The position numbers were made by a program, and so were the translations under genes. 64,000 bases of DNA, taken from positions 496,001 to 560,000 of the forward strand of contig NZ_CP111040.1 of NCBI RefSeq assembly GCF_026248685.1. The letters run 5' to 3'. Below, in pieces: positions 16,800 to 24,142 of this stretch. The stretch's first letter is position 1, and each line of letters begins with the position of its first letter. The notes under the pieces are model-generated. The model worked only from the letters and a program-made list of their open reading frames with translations. It made no database searches and was not told the DNA's origin. The stretch is from Haladaptatus caseinilyticus (GTDB lineage Archaea > Halobacteriota > Halobacteria > Halobacteriales > Haladaptataceae).

Positions 16800-17654
16800 T
16801 TAGCGTTCGGATTCAACCTGGGAGAGTTTCTTAACTTCTTTGTCACCGAGTTCAGCACCAACGAAATCCGGATCACGTTTTTCGAGGAATGCGGCAATTC
16901 CTTCTTTTGCACCTGGAGTGTCAAAGAGTTGGTTCTGGAGTTCACGTTCGTGCGCTAGTGCGTCCCAGAGGGACAACTCCATACCTTCGTTGACAGCTAG
17001 CTTGTCGAATCCAACTGCCTTGTTCGGGAGTTGGGCGACCTCCTGTGCAAATTCGAGTGCTTCTTTTTCTGCGTCGCCTGCCGAGACCAATTCATCGAAC
17101 AATCCGATGTCGTGGCCCTCTTCTGGATCGAGTGTTTCACCACTGATCATCATTTTCAACGCTTTCGAGCGACCAACATAACGGGGGAGGAGTTGTGTCC
17201 CTGCCTCTCCGGGGATAAGTCCGAGATCAACTTCGGGCACACCAATGTTGTACTCCTCATCGTTACCGATGTATCGCAAGTCGCATGCGAGTGCGAACTC
17301 GAGACCGCCACCCATACAGTGGCCATCGACGGCAGCGATGAACAGCGTGTCCGTCGTTCGCATCTTCATGATCGCCTCTTTGCTCGTCTGGCTCGCTTTT
17401 CCAATGTGATCGGCACTCTCGTCCTGGAGCACATTAATGTCAAACCCGGTCGAGAAGAACCGGTCGTTCCCGCTAGCAAGAACGGCAACACGAACCGTTT
17501 CGTCGAATCGAACGCTTTCAACAGCCGACTGCAACTCGATGATCATATCGAGGTCGTGTGCGTTCGCCGGCGGGCGGTCGATACGAAGGATGCCAACGTG
17601 GCCATCCATTTCTGTGCTAAAGTTCTCTAGCTCTAAGTCTTCGAATGACTCCAT
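16800..17654 (-). CDS. enoyl-CoA hydratase/isomerase (crotonase) family protein
   Basis: About 284 residues from ATG 17654 (MESFEDLELENF). An alternative start 27 bases upstream would add an unlikely tail. The crotonase fold is shown by GILRIDRPPANAH, oxyanion-hole segments FFSTGFDINV and HCMGGGLEFALACD, and the catalytic-loop Glu in PEVDLGLIPGEAGTQLLPR. The usual second Glu region is somewhat changed (GEAGTQ). It would hydrate or isomerise an enoyl-CoA, analogous to PaaF/PaaG. It is transcribed toward the acyl-CoA dehydrogenase and lies downstream of the epoxidase operon in the same direction, but ~320 bases separate them, so it probably has its own promoter. Confidence 0.92.
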   Translation of the reverse strand: MESFEDLELENFSTEMDGHVGILRIDRPPANAHDLDMIIELQSAVESVRFDETVRVAVLASGNDRFFSTGFDINVLQDESADHIGKASQTSKEAIMKMRTTDTLFIAAVDGHCMGGGLEFALACDLRYIGNDEEYNIGVPEVDLGLIPGEAGTQLLPRYVGRSKALKMMISGETLDPEEGHDIGLFDELVSAGDAEKEALEFAQEVAQLPNKAVGFDKLAVNEGMELSLWDALAHERELQNQLFDTPGAKEGIAAFLEKRDPDFVGAELGDKEVKKLSQVESER

Positions 17655-17970
17655 ACAATTATACAGTAAACGCCCATCCACATATAGGTTTGGAAGGAAG
17701 ATTGATGATAATTCTCAGTTCAAAAAAGCAGTATCGAGATGAGACAGCGATCAGGGCTCACTTGAGGGAAATCCAACCACAGTATTCGATCACCAACTCG
17801 GAATCTGTGTCGAAATTGATACCTCGGTAAACAATAACCCCAGGTCGATTGGTAGGGAGCATTGCCGACTATCGAATGTAGGGGGCGAATTCGAAGTGAA
17901 GGTGACAAAATGTCACGTGAGCACGTGAGATGGGACGTGGAGTGGTTGGGAGTGTCCGAATACCGTTGTG
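17655..17970. other. spacer between epoxidase operon and enoyl-CoA hydratase gene
   Basis: 316 bases. It should hold the terminator of the epoxidase operon and the promoter of the hydratase gene. I see an AT-rich stretch just upstream of 17654 but no gene. Confidence 0.35.
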
Positions 17971-18162
17971 TTATCGATTCGTATCCGGGCGCTTGCCATC
18001 ATACTTGAGCCGTTCAAACATGGTTTGACAGTTGTCACAGTAGTACTGGGCCTTCGAGATCTCGGACCCAAACGCGGACTCTTGCTTGACGTTGGTTGAC
18101 ATGCAGAAAGGGCAGGTCGGGGTGAACTCCTCCTGCGTCGTGGGGTCATTCATGGTACTCAT
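17971..18162 (-). CDS. stand-alone PaaD C-terminal zinc-ribbon protein
   Basis: 63 residues. Two CxxC pairs (TCPFCMSTN and YYCDNCQTMF) bracket SAFGSEISKAQ, matching the zinc ribbon that forms the C-terminus of bacterial PaaD (CPRCGS...S.FGST.CKA.Y.C..C..PF). In bacteria PaaD is one protein with an N-terminal MIP18/DUF59 domain and this ribbon, and it is needed for maturation of the phenylacetyl-CoA epoxidase. Here the ribbon is a separate gene at the 3' end of the operon, and its ATG overlaps the paaC stop (ATGA). The MIP18 part is encoded at 19126. The likely role is assembly of the epoxidase metal site. Confidence 0.85.
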   Translation of the reverse strand: MSTMNDPTTQEEFTPTCPFCMSTNVKQESAFGSEISKAQYYCDNCQTMFERLKYDGKRPDTNR

Positions 18163-18923
18163 TGCATGGCGAACTCCTTGTTATGTTCACCAGTGAGGGA
18201 TTCGATAACAGACGAAGCGATCGTTTCACTTCCCACGCGTCGTCGAGTCGAGTTCCAATCATCTTGGGAAGGACCCGTACTGTCGATAGCTACAATCGAC
18301 ACTGCAGTATCGTTGAAAAGGTCTTCATAGTGTGAGAGGATGGCAGTCCGAAGTTCCATAGCAGACCGATCAACAAACCCATTCTGTACCAAGGGATCTT
18401 GCTCATCAGTATACGATTCCGGACCAATGAACGATAGGACTGCTGGGAGTGTTTGTTCCAGGGCTTCTTGAAGCTCATCGGGTTGGCTTTCTGCAAGCGT
18501 CGTTAGACGTGCATCGTGGTAGTCGAGATGGAAGTATTCGTCTTCTCCAATCTTTTTCACGAGCCCGTCGAAATCATCTACGGTGATTGATTCGAGCATA
18601 TACCATGCTGCGCGATCAGTAGTTGCAACGGCCACGATATACTCAAGCCAAGTTTCGTTCGATGAATCCAACGGTGGTGGGTTCTGAAATTCCTCTGGTT
18701 CACGAGCTCCTTCGAGCCAATCAGAGTCTCGACCTTGCTGTTCAAGCAGACGCATCAGCTGTCGAATGTGCCCTGCTTCATCTTGGGCAGCACTGGCACC
18801 ACCGATATTGTCCTCGAGAGACGGTCCCGCCAACATCCACTCGGCGTAGCGGTGGGACAACAAGAGCTTCGTATCGGTGATTGATTGAACATATTCCAGT
18901 GCTTCTGTAGACCATTCACTCAT
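18159..18923 (-). CDS. paaC: 1,2-phenylacetyl-CoA epoxidase structural subunit PaaC
   Basis: 254 residues, typical for PaaC. The ferritin-like four-helix bundle shows the QDEAGHIRQLMRLL segment with (D)E-x-x-H and the GEDEYFHLDYHDARL segment; remnants of metal ligands survive although the family subunit is not catalytic. PaaC forms a heterodimer with PaaA and is required for its stability and activity. It overlaps paaB upstream and the zinc-ribbon gene downstream by 4 bases each. Together the operon would convert phenylacetyl-CoA or a related aryl-CoA to the ring epoxide with O2. Confidence 0.92.
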   Translation of the reverse strand: MSEWSTEALEYVQSITDTKLLLSHRYAEWMLAGPSLEDNIGGASAAQDEAGHIRQLMRLLEQQGRDSDWLEGAREPEEFQNPPPLDSSNETWLEYIVAVATTDRAAWYMLESITVDDFDGLVKKIGEDEYFHLDYHDARLTTLAESQPDELQEALEQTLPAVLSFIGPESYTDEQDPLVQNGFVDRSAMELRTAILSHYEDLFNDTAVSIVAIDSTGPSQDDWNSTRRRVGSETIASSVIESLTGEHNKEFAMQ

Positions 18924-19129
18924 AACTCTCCCTCCGGGGTTGGTATATCATGCTCGCCAGTAACCTCCAAGAGGTTTTCTTCCGCGACGACTGCCATGTA
19001 GTTCCAGTCCTCTTCATTGAACGTTGTTCTCGCGTACGATTTTGCTAGACGGCTGTTATCCGCTTCAACCCTACCAACGTGATTAATCTCGTCTCCAGGT
19101 TTGATCTGTGCAAACACTTCGTATCTCAT
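18920..19129 (-). CDS. paaB: phenylacetyl-CoA epoxidase subunit PaaB
   Basis: 69 residues from ATG 19129 (MRYEVFAQIKPGDEINHVG). A longer open frame upstream is the antisense-phase shadow of the preceding gene. The product matches short PaaB proteins: the N-terminal strand YEVFxQ, GRVEADNSRLAKSYARTTFN with the conserved A..YA...F segment, and a C-terminal WNYMAVVAEENLLEV. PaaB bridges PaaAC heterodimers in the bacterial complex. It overlaps the MIP18-type gene (stop/start at 19126-19129) and paaC (18920-18923), so all are co-translated. At 69 residues it is shorter than most bacterial PaaB (~95). Confidence 0.88.
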   Translation of the reverse strand: MRYEVFAQIKPGDEINHVGRVEADNSRLAKSYARTTFNEEDWNYMAVVAEENLLEVTGEHDIPTPEGEL

Positions 19130-19500
19130 AGACTGATTCCGGCGTTCCGCATTTTTTCCTGGACTTCTGGTTCGAGCATGTCTTTCGACCACACGGGGTC
19201 CCAGACGATATCTATCGTAACGGATTCGACCCCTTCGACTGGACGAAGGATACTCTTGATATCGGTCTGAATGAACTCGTATGCCGGACAGCCCATACAT
19301 GGGAACGTCATCTCGACTGTGACATCACCATCTGTTTCGTTGACTTCATAGATCATCCCCATTTCAACCAAACTAACCGGAATATGTGGGTCGGGAATCT
19401 CGTCAATCAACGTCCAGAGTTCCTGCTCGAAGGTCGATGTTTCCTCATCTGGCCCAAGCGTGAATTTGTCAGTATTCGTCGGTGCGGTGTTTATGCTCAT
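19126..19500 (-). CDS. paaD: PaaD-like MIP18/DUF59 maturation protein (ribbon-less)
   Basis: 124 residues. The MIP18 (DUF59) domain is shown by LWTLIDEIPDPHIPVSLVEM, IYEVNETDGDVTVEMTF and the conserved FPCMGCPAYEFIQTDI with two Cys. This is the N-terminal domain of PaaD, an assembly factor for the epoxidase diiron centre. The C-terminal zinc ribbon of bacterial PaaD is missing and is encoded separately at 17971. The gene sits second in the operon, overlapping paaA upstream and paaB downstream by 4 bases. The order A-D-B-C-ribbon differs from bacterial paaABCDE. Confidence 0.9.
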   Translation of the reverse strand: MSINTAPTNTDKFTLGPDEETSTFEQELWTLIDEIPDPHIPVSLVEMGMIYEVNETDGDVTVEMTFPCMGCPAYEFIQTDIKSILRPVEGVESVTIDIVWDPVWSKDMLEPEVQEKMRNAGISL

Positions 19501-20417
19501 GTGAGTGCCTCCAATTTCCCGGACTGGATCATGTTAACGTATTTTTCGTTTGCTGGCCCACGAGACCGCCAACGGTCGATGACATCAGACCACGAAATTG
19601 GTTCGTCGAACAGCCATTGTTTGTTTTCCTCGTCAAAGGCAACCGGAAAGTCATACTCAAGGACGTACTCGCCTGTTTCATCGTCATAATGCGCTGGAAC
19701 TTCGAGATCGAGTTCATTGCACAACGGAACCGTTCGTTCCATCCATGCTTGGCGGAGTTCATCGTTGGTCAAGCCCTTGATTTGATAGTCGATTTGATCG
19801 CTATGCTTTTTCTTGTCGTCCGGGAGTCCAAACCATTCGATAGCGATCGGGAACATCCAGTCGACTGCTGACTGAAGTTTTTGTTTCGTCTTGTCGTTTT
19901 TCGTCGCAAGCCTGCGCATCCACGTTTCACCATGTCGGAGGTGGAATTGTTCTTCTTTGCTTACCTTGGTGAGGGCGCGCTTCCACGGTGCATACGAGGT
20001 ATTTTCGTGGATATCGCCGAGGAGCACGATCCCTGCTCGGTCAAACATCCCGTGTGCGGACACTAGTTCTGCGAAGTTATCGATGTGTTGGTCGAAGCCG
20101 TACGTATTGCGAAACTCATGAGGTTCGCGTCCGTAGACGAGCTCTTCCCGGTTCATACCGAGATCCTCGAGTAATCGGTAGGCGATATGACCATGGCCAA
20201 GTTCGTCCTGAATCACACTCACACAGGAAGTTCGAGCATTCAAACTCGGTGCATTTAACGACTGCTCGTAATAGGCTGGGGCACTCATCAGTTCAGTGTC
20301 TCCGGACACTTTGAGGATCGTGATCAGCGCATCTCGATAGCCATCCGTCATTTCATCTGTCGATTCAATCATTCGCCCATTTTGCAGTTCTTCCTTGAAC
20401 TGCCGTTCGCTAACCAT
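19497..20417 (-). CDS. paaA: 1,2-phenylacetyl-CoA epoxidase catalytic subunit PaaA
   Basis: 306 residues, close to bacterial PaaA (~310). The diiron ligands are visible in the ferritin-like fold: VIQDELGHGHIAYRLLED and SKEEQFHLRHGETWM, both E-x-x-H type. PaaA uses O2 and two electrons to epoxidise the aromatic ring of phenylacetyl-CoA. It is the first gene of a five-gene operon with 4-base overlaps throughout. A GAGGT Shine-Dalgarno sequence lies 8 bases before the ATG at 20417, and a TATA element sits at 20453-20460. No PaaE reductase follows; the ferredoxin at 21448 is the nearest electron-transfer candidate. Confidence 0.94.
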   Translation of the reverse strand: MVSERQFKEELQNGRMIESTDEMTDGYRDALITILKVSGDTELMSAPAYYEQSLNAPSLNARTSCVSVIQDELGHGHIAYRLLEDLGMNREELVYGREPHEFRNTYGFDQHIDNFAELVSAHGMFDRAGIVLLGDIHENTSYAPWKRALTKVSKEEQFHLRHGETWMRRLATKNDKTKQKLQSAVDWMFPIAIEWFGLPDDKKKHSDQIDYQIKGLTNDELRQAWMERTVPLCNELDLEVPAHYDDETGEYVLEYDFPVAFDEENKQWLFDEPISWSDVIDRWRSRGPANEKYVNMIQSGKLEALT

Positions 20418-20452
20418 CGTGATTACCTCGTATTCCCATTATTTACGGTAAC

Positions 20453-20460
20453 ATATAATA
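20453..20460 (-). promoter_or_regulatory. TATA box of the epoxidase operon
   Basis: On the minus strand TATTATAT lies 36 bases before the paaA ATG. That spacing leaves room for a short leader carrying the GAGGT ribosome-binding site at 20425-20429. The near-palindrome immediately upstream (20467-20478) covers the expected BRE position. Confidence 0.55.
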
Positions 20461-20466
20461 CTTGCC

Positions 20467-20478
20467 ATGCCATAGCAT
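20467..20478. promoter_or_regulatory. near-palindrome at BRE of paaA promoter, candidate operator
   Basis: ATGCCATAGCAT is a palindrome with one mismatched pair, placed directly upstream of the paaA TATA box. A regulator bound here would compete with or recruit transcription factor B. This is sequence-based inference from one site; no matching copy was found at the other catabolic promoters. Confidence 0.3.
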
Positions 20479-20962
20479 ATTTCGACAAATTTCTGTTCGA
20501 TAATACATTTTTGAAGGCATGAGATGCCGATCACAGTGGTATGAGTTTCCCGGTCAGCCACCGATTGTCACCATTGATATGTATGTTCACACAAATTCGT
20601 TCTGGTGGCTCGAAGACGGAATTCATTCACCAATGCCAACGCAAACGATCATCACGAGAATCCAGATATACGCGGCCTCGTGGGATAACGAGTTCTGTAT
20701 GAACGCTGTGAACTAGCTAGCATCCCGATAATGATCCACACTGGAATTAGAACCAATATTCAGGCGATTCAAAACCTCGAGCTGCCACAACAACCGATCG
20801 ATGTAACTCTTCGCGGCAATGCAGAGCAACAATAGGGCCGTGAATGATTCTGCCCTGTTCAGCATCGCCTTGCAATGTCCGTGGAGGAGTGTGGAACGCC
20901 TCATTTTACGTCTCGGATTGAGGGGGATAACTTATTTACCCCACGTATTCAATTTCATACTC
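20479..20962. other. divergent intergenic region, no recognised gene
   Basis: About 480 bases between paaA and the acetyltransferase gene. Short open frames on both strands (for example minus strand 20713-20904, with CIAAKSYIDRLLWQLEVL) lack recognisable domains. They could be debris of a mobile element, but I cannot support that. An AT-rich stretch (TAACTTATTTAC near 20928) likely serves the acetyltransferase promoter. Confidence 0.35.
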
Positions 20963-21445
20963 ATGGATGTAACAACCAGACATGCAGATGCTGAAGATGG
21001 TACTGCACTTCTTGACCTCTGGCACGGCTTTACCGACCATCTCTCAGAATACGATGATCGATATCGTCACAAGGAGAACGCAGACGAACGATGGCTCACC
21101 TATTTCGAGAATCAGTTAGTCGATTCGAAATACGGAACCGTCGTAGTTGCAGAATCTGACGGTGAGCTTGTTGGTGTCGTCGAAGCCAGGATCATGGGCA
21201 ACCACCCCATCTTCCGTCTCGAAGATCATGGCTATGTTAACGGTCTCTATGTAATCGAACCTTATCGCAATGAGGGGGTTGCAAGATCAATGCTCGAGGC
21301 TGCGGTGGAGTGGTTTCGTGCCTCGCCTCGGCATGTGAACTTCTATCGGATCAATGCGATAGAGGGTGATGAGACAGCACAAGAAACGTACGAGGCGCTT
21401 GGGTTCACGCCCGTCGAACACGTCTATGAAAAGCAACTGGAGTAA
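20963..21445 (+). CDS. GNAT-family N-acetyltransferase
   Basis: 160 residues from ATG 20963 (MDVTTRHADAEDG). An upstream in-frame start would lack family similarity. GNAT features are the strand TVVVAESDGELVGVVEARI, the GLYVIEPYRNEGVARSMLEAA motif A with its RxxGxA-type acetyl-CoA loop (here RNEGVA), and NFYRINAIEGDETAQETYEALGF. It transfers an acetyl group from acetyl-CoA to an unknown amine. It lies 2 bases before the ferredoxin gene, so the two are probably one transcript, divergent from the epoxidase operon. The functional link to aromatic catabolism is unclear. Confidence 0.9.
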   Translation: MDVTTRHADAEDGTALLDLWHGFTDHLSEYDDRYRHKENADERWLTYFENQLVDSKYGTVVVAESDGELVGVVEARIMGNHPIFRLEDHGYVNGLYVIEPYRNEGVARSMLEAAVEWFRASPRHVNFYRINAIEGDETAQETYEALGFTPVEHVYEKQLE

Positions 21446-21447
21446 TC

Positions 21448-21729
21448 ATGAAAGAGAAACATGAAGTAGAATTCATTAACGAAGAGACCACCATCGAGGT
21501 TTCCGAGAACCAATCAATTCTGGAGGCCGCAGAGGAATCTGGTCTCGATCTTCCCTATCAGTGCCGCATGGGCGTTTGTGGTGTCTGTTCTGGGCTCGTC
21601 ATTCAAGGCGAAGTTGATCAGACTGAAGCAATGTTTCTCTCTGATTCGGAGCAAGATGAAGGATATGTGCTTACCTGCGTCGCTAAACCGCGTTCCGATG
21701 TGAAAATAAAGACGAATACCGGCCCATAG
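21448..21729 (+). CDS. plant-type [2Fe-2S] ferredoxin, candidate electron donor to the epoxidase
   Basis: 93 residues. Four cluster Cys are visible at positions 39, 44, 47 and 77 (CRMGVCGVC...C), in the plant-type C-x4-C-x2-C-xn-C pattern. SILEAAEESGLDLPYQCRMG resembles the ferredoxin domain at the C-terminus of PaaE. No FAD/NAD(P)H reductase domain is attached, and none is seen in the window. Given its position divergent from paaA, it may carry electrons to the epoxidase using an unlinked reductase. It could also serve other redox enzymes. It has a 2-base spacing after the GNAT gene. Confidence 0.92.
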   Translation: MKEKHEVEFINEETTIEVSENQSILEAAEESGLDLPYQCRMGVCGVCSGLVIQGEVDQTEAMFLSDSEQDEGYVLTCVAKPRSDVKIKTNTGP

Positions 21730-21796
21730 CTCCCTCTTACGTTGAAATTTTTGGTTTTCGGTATCATAGTGAAGAGGAGAGATTATGGAACCCATC

Positions 21797-21817
21797 TGTT
21801 TACAGGAAGTGTAAACA
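21797..21817. repeat. TGTTTAC/GTAAACA inverted repeat, second half-site at 22053
   Basis: TGTTTAC and GTAAACA face each other across 7 bases. The right arm sits inside AGTGTAAACACCAA (21809-21822), which recurs exactly at 22053-22066 in the same intergenic region. It is a candidate hairpin or regulator-binding repeat between the ferredoxin and the acyl-CoA ligase gene. Confidence 0.45.
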
Positions 21818-21867
21818 CCAACTAACGGTGTGATACTCTGCTTAGGGGAAGAACCAAAGAGAGCCAT

Positions 21868-21955
21868 CCATTACATAATTAGTGTTGTAATTCCCTCTCG
21901 ACCCACCCATTACAAATCTAAAACTGTAATGGGGAATGGTGGTAGAACCATTACA
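21868..21955. promoter_or_regulatory. cluster of CATTACA boxes, candidate operator array
   Basis: CCATTACA occurs at 21868-21875, CCCATTACA at 21906-21914 facing TGTAATGGG at 21925-21933 (perfect 9-base arms, 10-base spacer), and CCATTACA again at 21948-21955. A TTGTAATT lies at 21885-21892. Four or five copies within 90 bases exceed what I would expect by chance. The array lies downstream of the ferredoxin and past the 3' end of the ligase gene, so it may be a terminator/attenuator pair or a protein-binding site. No gene was seen in the 434-base spacer. Confidence 0.4.
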
Positions 21956-22163
21956 AAGAGATGAGGGTGAAGAAGTAGCAAGCGTGAGTTCGGAGGAATA
22001 TGAGAGCTTCCTTTATTGAAAACAATAGGCATAAACAGATGTGTAATCAAAAAGTGTAAACACCAATGAAACCCCTCAAAATCGGTGCTATCCAGGTGAT
22101 TGAGAACAAACTACGGATGCACTATTCAAGGAGTAAAATGGAACTCTGGAGTCGTTACTTCAC

Positions 22164-23816
22164 TCAGGCTGGGTTTTCAGCATGATCTTGTTCCTGTTCC
22201 CGGAGCTTTATTCGTTGTATCTTTCCTGTCTCAGTTCTGGGGAGTTTATCAACGAATTCGATTTCGCGGGGATACTTGTACGGCGCTAGCGTTTTCTTGA
22301 CCGAATTTTGCAATTCGACTATAAGGTCGTTATCCGCGCTTATCTCATCGTTTGGCACGATGACTGCTTTAACGATCTGTCCCCGCTGTTCATGTGGGCT
22401 ACCAATCACGGCAACTTCACTCACTGATTCATGTTCTTCAAGAATTGCCTCAACTTCGGGGCCAGGGATATTGTATCCGCTAGAGATAATCAGGTCATCA
22501 TAGCGGGATTTATACTCAAAACGGCCATCCTCACGTTGAACGAAGATATCCCCTGGAAGACTCCATCCATCATCAACAACTTCTGTCTGCTTGTCTGGCC
22601 GATTCCAATATGTCATACCGGTTGGCCCACGTACAGCAAGTAACCCTGGTGTTCCGTGGGGAAGATCTTCACCCGTATCCGGATCGACAATCTTGCACTC
22701 ATATCCTGGTACTGGGAATCCAGTAGCAGTCGGATCAATTTCGTCAGTGTGGCGGTGACTGACAAAGATGTGCAGCATCTCAGTAGTACCAATGCCATCG
22801 AGAATTTCGATTCCATACTCTTGCTTTATTTGTTCGAATGTCTGCGGTGTGAGCGGCTCACCGGCGCTTACACCCAGTCTGAGAGAAGAGATATCGTACT
22901 CTTTAGGTCCATTTGGATGCTTCGATAAAATCTGATTGTACGCTGTTGGAATTGAACAGAATACGGTGATGCCGTGGTTTTCGATGGCTTCAAGCAGTGT
23001 TTGGGGGTTGGCATTCTCGACAAGACTCGTACTCGCACCGAACCGTAACGGGAACGTCACTAGATCTCCATACCCGTAGGCAAACGGAAGCGGTGGATTA
23101 CCACCGAAAACGTCGTCCTCCGTTGGTTCAATACAATACCGGGCATAAGTGTCGGCGGTCGCCAATAGTTGTCGATGGGTATGGTACGTCCCTTTTGATT
23201 TTCCCGTCGTTCCACTGGTGTATAACATGAGCGCAGGATCTCCCCGGTGTGTCTCGTGTCCACTGAGTTCAGGGGAAGCGTCGTTGATCAAGTCATTATA
23301 ACTGTGAAAGTCATGGCCGATACCATTGCGTTCGGCGACAATAATCTCCTCAAGCGTCTCGAGATTATCGTGAGCCGCCTCTATCTCATCCAAGAGGTCA
23401 TCGTAGACAACGGCTGCGATTGCTTTCGCATCGTTGATGATATAGGTGAGCTCTTTTGCTCGCAACAATTTCATCGATGGGAGTGGTACAGCGCCAATTT
23501 TTTGAGTCGCAAGGCAGGAGACGATCGCTTCTGGTCGGTTCGTAAATCGAACAACGACTCTATCACCTGGCTCAACTCCTAGTTCTAAGAGCGCATTTCC
23601 TAATCGGTTAACTTGCTCTTGGAGCTCACTGTATGTGATTTTCTCGCTCTCAAAGTGAATTGCGACGTTATCTCCACGTCCCTCGGTTACATGTCGATCG
23701 ACGAGTTCAGTTGCAGCGTTGACCGTCTCAGGGTAGTGAACCTCCGGTACTGCGTGTATCAGGTCAGGATGCTCCGCTTCACTCGGGAGATATGACTGTG
23801 GAATTTTGGCTTGCAT
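22164..23816 (-). CDS. acyl-CoA synthetase (benzoate/2-aminobenzoate-CoA ligase-like)
   Basis: 550 residues of the ANL adenylate-forming superfamily. Signatures include the phosphate loop LMLYTSGTTGKSKGTYHTHR, the adenine region DGIGTTEMLHIFVS, the hinge GRFEYKSRYDDLIISSGYNI and the C-terminal catalytic Lys in LPRTETGKIQRIKL. The N-terminus (PETVNAATELVDRHV...ITYSELQEQVNRLGNAL) and overall length resemble benzoate- and 2-aminobenzoate-CoA ligases more than the ~430-residue PaaK. It would activate an aromatic carboxylate with ATP and CoA, feeding the epoxidase or UbiD branch. It is transcribed alone from a TATA at 23844-23853. Substrate identity is inference. Confidence 0.88.
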   Translation of the reverse strand: MQAKIPQSYLPSEAEHPDLIHAVPEVHYPETVNAATELVDRHVTEGRGDNVAIHFESEKITYSELQEQVNRLGNALLELGVEPGDRVVVRFTNRPEAIVSCLATQKIGAVPLPSMKLLRAKELTYIINDAKAIAAVVYDDLLDEIEAAHDNLETLEEIIVAERNGIGHDFHSYNDLINDASPELSGHETHRGDPALMLYTSGTTGKSKGTYHTHRQLLATADTYARYCIEPTEDDVFGGNPPLPFAYGYGDLVTFPLRFGASTSLVENANPQTLLEAIENHGITVFCSIPTAYNQILSKHPNGPKEYDISSLRLGVSAGEPLTPQTFEQIKQEYGIEILDGIGTTEMLHIFVSHRHTDEIDPTATGFPVPGYECKIVDPDTGEDLPHGTPGLLAVRGPTGMTYWNRPDKQTEVVDDGWSLPGDIFVQREDGRFEYKSRYDDLIISSGYNIPGPEVEAILEEHESVSEVAVIGSPHEQRGQIVKAVIVPNDEISADNDLIVELQNSVKKTLAPYKYPREIEFVDKLPRTETGKIQRIKLREQEQDHAENPA

Positions 23817-23843
23817 AACGCTAGATTGTTTATTATGGTTTCA

Positions 23844-23853
23844 GATAAAATAC
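23844..23853 (-). promoter_or_regulatory. TATA box of acyl-CoA ligase gene
   Basis: On the minus strand GTATTTTATC, preceded by CCGGAAG (BRE-like), lies ~30 bases upstream of the ATG at 23816. Confidence 0.5.
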
Positions 23854-24142
23854 CTTCCGGTTGGAATCGTATTTTAACCATACGAAAACAACCATCTAGA
23901 TCAAAACCAGTCTGGATTAAACTCTGAGCCACAGGTTACATATCGTCCGTAAGAACCTCATTCCCGGCAAAACACGTTCTATACAGCGCATCCCAGGGGT
24001 GTTATCTCATCCACATCGCGTCAAACACTGAGGATGCGGTCAAAAGACGGCCGCTATGAATCACTTAAAGAATTATTATTTTTGCAATTGTAGATCTTCT
24101 GGAAACAGAATGTGCACTCCTGGATTCGAGGTACGGTAATTG
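23854..24142. other. spacer between thioesterase and ligase genes
   Basis: About 290 bases separating two minus-strand genes, 326 in all with the ligase leader. I see no gene, repeat or clear terminator. Confidence 0.35.

Noticed and set aside
21809-22066. CRISPR-like repeats
   Set aside because: Only two copies of the 14-base unit with no regular spacers or cas genes.
22100-22300. 66-residue plus-strand frame
   Set aside because: It overlaps the C-terminal coding sequence of the acyl-CoA ligase on the other strand and has no family.
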